Origin: Kondoa malvinella | Lineage: Eukaryota; Basidiomycota; Agaricostilbomycetes; Agaricostilbales; Kondoaceae | Length of the DNA stretch: 64,000 nucleotides | Direction: 5' to 3' | Assembly: GCA_039545315.1 (NCBI GenBank) | Contig: BCIM01000004.1 | Span: forward strand, 646,643-710,642 | Shown here: piece by piece, positions 60,301-64,000 of the stretch | How positions within the stretch are numbered: position 1 is the stretch's first letter | Layout: each line of letters starts with the position of its first letter | Notes under the pieces: model-generated | Told to the model about the DNA's origin: nothing | The model's database searches: none | What the model saw: only the letters and a program-made list of their open reading frames with translations | Position numbers and translations under genes: made by a program

Positions 60301-60329
60301 GAAAATCGCACGGTGACCGTGCGATTTTC
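60301..60329. repeat. Perfect hairpin palindrome with adjacent partial third arm
   Basis: GAAAATCGCACGGT and its reverse complement are separated by a single base (14-base arms). A third partial copy of the right arm, CCGCGCGATTTTC, follows at 60331-60343. The half-sequence GACCGTGCGATTTT occurs again at 61358-61371. The palindrome lies about 200 bases upstream of the small gene beside the unknown unit. Confidence 0.8.
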
Positions 60330-60684
60330 ACCGCGCGATTTTCAACATGGCTTGAACTACAACGAAACTGACAGCCTGCTACCTTCCGTCTGAATATGCC
60401 ATCCTCTCAATGATCCATGATAGAGCGTAGACCCTCCCTTATATCCTCCATCACTGCGCGATACCTTCCTCATACTTTGATACAAGTCTGTTCTTGTCCG
60501 TAAAGCTGTACTCTGTCTCTGTGATCATGTTGAGTTCTGCCCTCTACCGACCGCGTGTGTGCCGGCATCCAAACGTGACCAGACCTACGTGTGCCCTCGC
60601 TCGGTTCGCGCATCTCGCATGGCAGGTTCTCGACCGCATTCTGCCTACGTTCCCTGTTCTCTCAAACGCTGTCCATTGGTCAAG

Positions 60685-62028
60685 ATGTCTACACAGATCT
60701 CTAATGAAGGTGAGTTGCTTCTCTACGGCAGCCGACGTTTGCTTAAATGGAACACAGCCATCATGGCTGCACTCGAGAATATCCAAACGGGCATGAAAGC
60801 GCGTTTCCATCTCTGTGCAGTGCAGGCACACCATCAAGGGATTCCGGCTCGCTCCCATTGTAGTCGGAAGGCAAGACAGTGTCGTTTCCCGCTTCATATG
60901 CCGAAGAAGGAGGGTCGACTTCTCTGTCGTGAACAGAACTTGCTGGCCGGTCCTGCTCGACTATTGTTTCACCTGCTGCGGAGTCTTCCTCATCGACTAG
61001 GGTCTATCTTGCTGCGGAATTTGAGCTGGTGTGGCTGGTCGCTTGACCCTTGACTAGTCGAGTATGCCCAAGTAAGTGTATAGAAGGAGTTCAATGATGC
61101 TTGCTTACTGTTCTGCTCGCCGGCCACAGGACTGACAAAGAGCTCGCATTCGCTCTCGCTGCGGTCTGCACCCATTGAGAACAGCACACGATGAGATAAC
61201 CGAACTTACAATCAGGGTCATCTTGGTGATCTGACGATGTATCAGACATAGAGACCTAGAAGTAGTCGCTGTGTGTGCAGAAAAGATACATTGCATGCGC
61301 CTCTCGACCTGACCGCGACTCCCGTGCGCATGTGGCAATTGCACAGAACAGCTTGGGGACCGTGCGATTTTGTGCGCGTTCTGTCTCTACCACCGTCATC
61401 ACTGCACATCAGCCGAATTGGCACACCTCCAAGCTGTCGGCCTCGCTGGGCTCATTGCTGGGCCCATTCTGCAGTAAAGATGTCTTGGACCTATGCAAGT
61501 ATCGTTGAGGAGTGCAGAGTGATGCAAAGCATGTCAGCCGCCTTTGTCACTTCGTTTTCTGCTATATTTGACTTGTTGTCTGTTATGCACAGCATATCGC
61601 CTGATTCCGCCTTCTGCCAGTGCACACCACAAGAACAGGCCGACCTGGTCATCCCTCGCATCGTGCCAGTTCTCAGACAAATGCTACTTCGAGGTCTACC
61701 GCGCAACAGCCCAAGCATCCGATGCGCATCCTCGGCCTCTGTCTCTTACCGCCTTGCGAATCACTATAAAGGCCCGAGCGTGTCGCTCAACCTTGAACCA
61801 TCATTGCTCGAATGGGTGCCCAATACCAAACCTCGCGACGGCAAGGAAGATCCTCGGCTCAAAATCACTCACAGAAGCTGCTTCACTCGCCTATCGGGAG
61901 ATGCAATGCGTCGCAACATGCTGAAGGCAATCGTCGAGCAGGTGTGCCTCGACGTCGGCTCTTCGTGCCTCACGCTGATCCGTTTGTTCTCCCCTGTGCA
62001 GCGGAAGCTCACTTGCGTGCCATCCTGA
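60685..62028 (+). CDS. Probable multi-exon hypothetical gene
   Basis: Plus-strand coding signs are strongest from about 61350 to TGA at 62026-62028. One frame reads CTEQLGDRAILCAFCLYHRHHC followed by AELAHLQAVGLAGLIAGPILQ. A 44-base intron (GTAAAG...TGCAG, about 61474) then joins in frame to VMQSMSAAFVTSFSAIFDLL, EQADLVIPRIVPVLRQMLLRGL, PSLLEWVPNTKPRDGKEDPRL and RNMLKAIVEQVCLDVGSS. Earlier candidate exons are MSTQISNE at 60685 and a segment with IKGFRLAPIVVGRQDSVVSRF near 60820-61000; their joining is not resolved. The Cys/His spacing near the front could bind zinc, but no family was recognised. Confidence 0.35.
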
Positions 62029-62099
62029 GGCCTTTATGCTGAGGGCTGCACTTCGATTTCTCTTCATTGTGTGAGCACTCCGCTCACACTCCAACTCTG

Positions 62100-63111
62100 C
62101 TATTCGCTGAACTGTCCTGATGCTTTCCCGGTAGTGGCTGTACATAATAAGCTCCGTCTATCTGTGTGAACGACATGCATGGAATACCCAGAATCTTCTG
62201 TCTTGTATGAATTGACAAACAATCCAAGCAAAGCCAATTTGCACGACAAGCCAAAATTGATCAATGATCTTCCCGCGCCGTCCCTTCCTAGCGACATGAG
62301 CACAAGAGGCATGATGATAGGTGACTCTAGTATCTTGGCGAGACGAAGAGCTTGTGGTTCGCTGCCCATCAGAGTGCGCGCTTGCTCTTCTTCAGAGATT
62401 GGCGAGGCATCAAAGACCGGCAACCTTCGATGGTTCTAGATCTCTGTACAGACCGACAAAAGACCACTCACTCGTCAGGTCTTTCGAAGTACTTTCGTCC
62501 CACGCGAAGACAGTTCCAATTGAGGCGGGCGGGTATCATCTGGCTCATAGGGAGTGAAGTCCAAAACGCGTCCATGTCAAACTTCTTGTAGACATAATTG
62601 ACGTCTTCGATCTGCCAAGCAGTTCAGCAGATTCCAGCTATCGACGCATCGGCTCACCTTTGCGTTTCGACCCAAGCCGCAGAACCATGGCACCAGAGCT
62701 GTCTCGAAGAGCAACGCGTCCGACTTAACAGCAAGCACTTGTTGCATCACTAAATCATTGTCAGCTCGCGGCGACTTTTTTCTCGAAGCTGACTCACGAG
62801 TAATACACAGGTCGTGACCCATGAACATACTGTGGCCGTTCTCCTCCAGCGAAGTCATGTTGAGGATTTTCGTACCCTTGGACAAGAACATCCCGCCGAC
62901 GTGTTTGTATGGCGTTAGAATGCCTGGTGACATGACAAACTGGCAGTGCATCCCAGGAGGCAGAGTAAACCCTGAGATCAGGTACTGACGACGGAAGAAA
63001 GTTGCTTAACCAGTCGACTTGACTTTGTGAGAGCAGCTGTCGTTCGAGCACTGCTTTGCCTTCGTGTTGCCTCAACATAGGCAGCCGACAGACGGCACAA
63101 GCTGCACTCAT
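62100..63111 (-). CDS. Hypothetical conserved-looking protein
   Basis: Minus-strand gene with the stop at 62100. Exons encode GFTLPPGMHCQFVMSPGILTPYKHVGGMFLSKGTKILNMTSLEENGHSMFMGHDLCITR, then VMQQVLAVKSDALLFETALVPWFCGLGRNAK, then IEDVNYVYKKFDMDAFWTSL...RPDE. An intron (GTGAGT at about 62480) joins these to LPVFDASPISEEEQARTLMGSEPQALRLAKILESPIIMPLVLMSLG and a tail ending GKASGQFSE (quoted in parts). A proposed first exon from ATG 63111 (MSAACAVCRLPMLRQ, with a Cys-x2-Cys) is less sure because its junction near 63000 does not close in frame. Function unknown; the sequence looks folded, not low complexity. Confidence 0.45.
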
Positions 63112-63608
63112 AGTGTAGCAAAAGAGCGTTGTACAGGAGGAAAGAGTGAAGAGAAGACTGCATTTATTTCCAAAAGAAGGCCGCCGCTAACTGAAATTGC
63201 TTGAAGGTGAATGAATAGCGCTCGCGCCCTTCCTTTTCTGGTAGGCAGCACGCGCTCGACGCGTCTCAAATGTCATGCAGGAGCTCAAGAACCACGAAAG
63301 TCCGTAGCAAAGGCAATAGCGGCATGAAATGGACGAAAGATCATCTGATCTCAGCAGCAGTTCTCGATGAAAGGGCATAGCATGAAGTTGGCCCTTCTCC
63401 CGCTCGCTGGATGAAGATCGGTACAGACAGCCACGGTGGTTTTTTCCCAAGCGACGACATTAGTGTACCTGGAGCTACTCGAAGCTCGAAGCGGTAGACA
63501 AGCGGTAGAAGCTGAAATATGTGCAGAATGATATTTAAAACAAGCACAAGTGGTTATACAATGCAATGCAACGCATGCTCTCATCTCCCTCCTCTTCATC
63601 TGACGAAC
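63112..63608. other. Intergenic region
   Basis: About 500 bases between the hypothetical gene and the Ariadne-type ligase stop, both on the minus strand. Short ORFs show no motif. Confidence 0.35.
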
Positions 63609-64000
63609 TCACTTTGTGCCACTGACAGTAAACTCCCAGCTGGATCATACATCAGCATTAGTATCAGCACAAGAAGAGATGGCTCACCGATGATCTAATG
63701 TGCCCTTGGCCGTGTCTTCTAGCATGACTTGGTGTCGAGAGTGCACATAGACCTACCACTGACTCAGCTACACTCAGATAGCAAGAGAAAAGGACGTACA
63801 GACTTGTTAGTCACCTGCTCGCGTAGCTCAGGAATCGTCTCTGGTTCTATCGGCTTCTCGATCTATACCTACTCATCAGCAATCGGCTAATGAAGGAGTA
63901 TCCAGACCTACCAATTCCGACAGCGCCTCGACAGCCATCTCCAGATTACTCTGATTCTGCTCAAACAATTCCGACATGTTGTTCCGCTCCATGAAGTACG
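63609..64000 (-). CDS. Ariadne-type RBR E3 ubiquitin ligase, C-terminal fragment (cut by window edge)
   Basis: Four exon pieces on the minus strand read YFMERNNMSELFEQNQSNLE with AVEALSEL, then EKPIEPETIPELREQVTNK, then VYVHSRHQVMLEDTAKGTLDH, then WEFTVSGTK before TGA at 63611-63609. This matches the end of the Ariadne helical domain of HHARI/Ari1 proteins ('YF..NN...FE.NQ..LE.A.E.LSE', 'R..ML' and a terminal 'W.F'). In these ligases that domain masks the catalytic cysteine until a neddylated cullin-RING ligase binds. The RING1-IBR-RING2 part lies outside the window. The ending VSGTK replaces the usual acidic tail. Confidence 0.75.

Noticed and set aside
1..64000. CRISPR arrays, bacterial operons, rRNA and tRNA genes
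   Set aside because: The intron pattern shows that this is fungal nuclear DNA. I saw no spaced direct repeats and no recognisable tRNA or rRNA, though a tRNA scan was not possible.

Overview
The window is nuclear DNA of a compact, intron-dense fungus, most likely a basidiomycete. The signs are introns of about 41-63 bases in almost every gene (mostly GT-AG, often GTGAGT, GTAAGT or GTATGT donors, with a CTNAC/CTGAY-like branch sequence), gene spacing of roughly 100-1000 bases, and typical basidiomycete families: a DUF6534-like membrane protein, a Clr2-like silencing factor, a PDR-type ABC transporter and MYND proteins. The species cannot be named from sequence alone. Gene models below were built by hand from frame, splice signals and conserved motifs. 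For many of them the exon phases close exactly, and this is stated where it was checked.

Left region (1-9.2 kb): the tail of an MFS transporter, a disordered Ser-rich protein, a 14-exon cytochrome P450 containing a 10-base exon, and a multi-pass DUF6534-like membrane protein.

A large inverted repeat dominates the middle. Arms at about 9186-13310 and 35765-39777 point at each other across a 22.4 kb spacer. Each arm carries a Rds1/ferritin-like gene and a MYND zinc-finger gene. The ferritin-like genes are almost identical and encode the same protein; the MYND gene is intact on the left and broken on the right. The spacer holds two small Gly/Ser-rich paralogues, a RING coiled-coil protein (TRAIP-like), an LRR protein, a 1751-aa composite chromatin protein (zinc knuckles, bromodomain-like segment, Clr2-type domain), PET117, a HUA1-like zinc protein, ATP4, a membrane-anchored DUF4188-like protein and a full-length PDR ABC transporter.

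Right region (39.8-55.7 kb): housekeeping genes in tight array: ZW10/Dsl1-type tethering factor, a DNA ligase IV-like enzyme without evident tandem BRCT domains, CAF40/CNOT9, an F-box/RCC1 protein, a D-amino-acid oxidase, U2AF large subunit and a small hydrophilic protein.

Right end (56.4-64 kb): an unrecognised 3.2 kb multi-exon coding unit that probably belongs to a repeated element, a perfect hairpin palindrome, two hypothetical genes, and the C-terminal end of an Ariadne-type RBR ubiquitin ligase. Single ambiguous bases (n) occur only in the inverted-repeat arms and in the 56.6-56.9 kb unit, which suggests these are the multi-copy parts of the window.
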